Of a DNA stretch of 64,000 nucleotides, positions 63,948 to 64,000 are shown piece after piece. Position numbers and translations under genes: made by a program. The stretch lies in NCBI GenBank assembly GCA_963576735.1, contig OY755182.1, forward strand, positions 5,704,001-5,768,000, given 5' to 3'. Position 1 is the stretch's first letter. Every line of letters begins with the position of its first letter. The notes beneath the pieces are model-generated. The model did not search any database, was not told the origin of the DNA, and was given only the letters and a program-made list of their open reading frames with translations. The DNA comes from Bedellia somnulentella (Eukaryota; Arthropoda; Insecta; Lepidoptera; Bedelliidae).

Positions 63948-64000
63948 TTTATAAATAAAATATTTACTTCCTTACTTAAAAGTACTGCATTAATCTCTCT

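Overview
The window reads as nuclear DNA of an insect, most likely a lepidopteran. It is AT-rich, has a split gene with spliceosomal borders, and is packed with short retroelements. The moth/butterfly assignment is an inference from a tRNA-headed SINE at 54330-54667, an RTE-type LINE 3' end at 62507-62640 and a Helitron-like repeat at 41008-41217. No species can be named. Nothing prokaryotic, viral or CRISPR-like was seen.

The one well-supported protein gene lies on the + strand at 7347-14700. It is a Disconnected/basonuclin-family C2H2 zinc-finger transcription factor. A 66-bp first coding exon (7347-7412) is proposed here, followed by a 4.1-kb intron and one large terminal exon (11521-14700) carrying three pairs of zinc fingers. 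Poly(A) signals follow at 14874-15205. The first 15.4 kb around this gene is nearly free of young repeats. Two GCGCATGCGC palindromes (about 1.33 and 9.85 kb) and CRE octamers are the only regulatory-looking sites noted there.

From 15.4 kb to the end the window is a mosaic of retroelements, named here for reference only. SINE-A is about 250 bp, has a (TATG)n 3' tail, and is present in roughly 40 copies. LINE-B is a 5'-truncated non-LTR retrotransposon whose copies keep the last ~100 codons of the reverse-transcriptase ORF; about 17 copies. SINE-C has a tRNA-like head, is about 345 bp long, ends in (TTATG)n, and has about 18 copies. SINE-D is an unusual inverted tRNA-headed element. SINE-E is a tRNA-headed element of 338 bp. 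There are also CR1/Jockey-like LINE tails, an RTE 3' end, a Helitron-like repeat, and an 827-bp foldback element with 142-bp terminal inverted repeats.

The most interesting point is a possible shared mobilisation system. LINE-B, SINE-A and SINE-C have unrelated bodies but end in the same 35-40 nt module: a CCC(C)-loop-GGG(G) hairpin, then G(C/G)CGTGA, then a TATG-type microsatellite. In LINE-B the hairpin overlaps the last codons of the reverse transcriptase. This fits two SINEs borrowing the 3' recognition structure of one LINE. Several insertions have readable target-site duplications: LINE-B inside SINE-C, SINE-C inside LINE-B, SINE-A inside SINE-A, SINE-C inside an RTE tail, and SINE-C in one of two tandem paralogous sites. 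A second oddity is SINE-D, whose tRNA-like head sits inverted within a 34-bp perfect hairpin.

All similarity statements come from reading the sequence and comparing copies within the window. No alignments or database searches were run, and repeat borders without a target-site duplication are good to about 10 bp.
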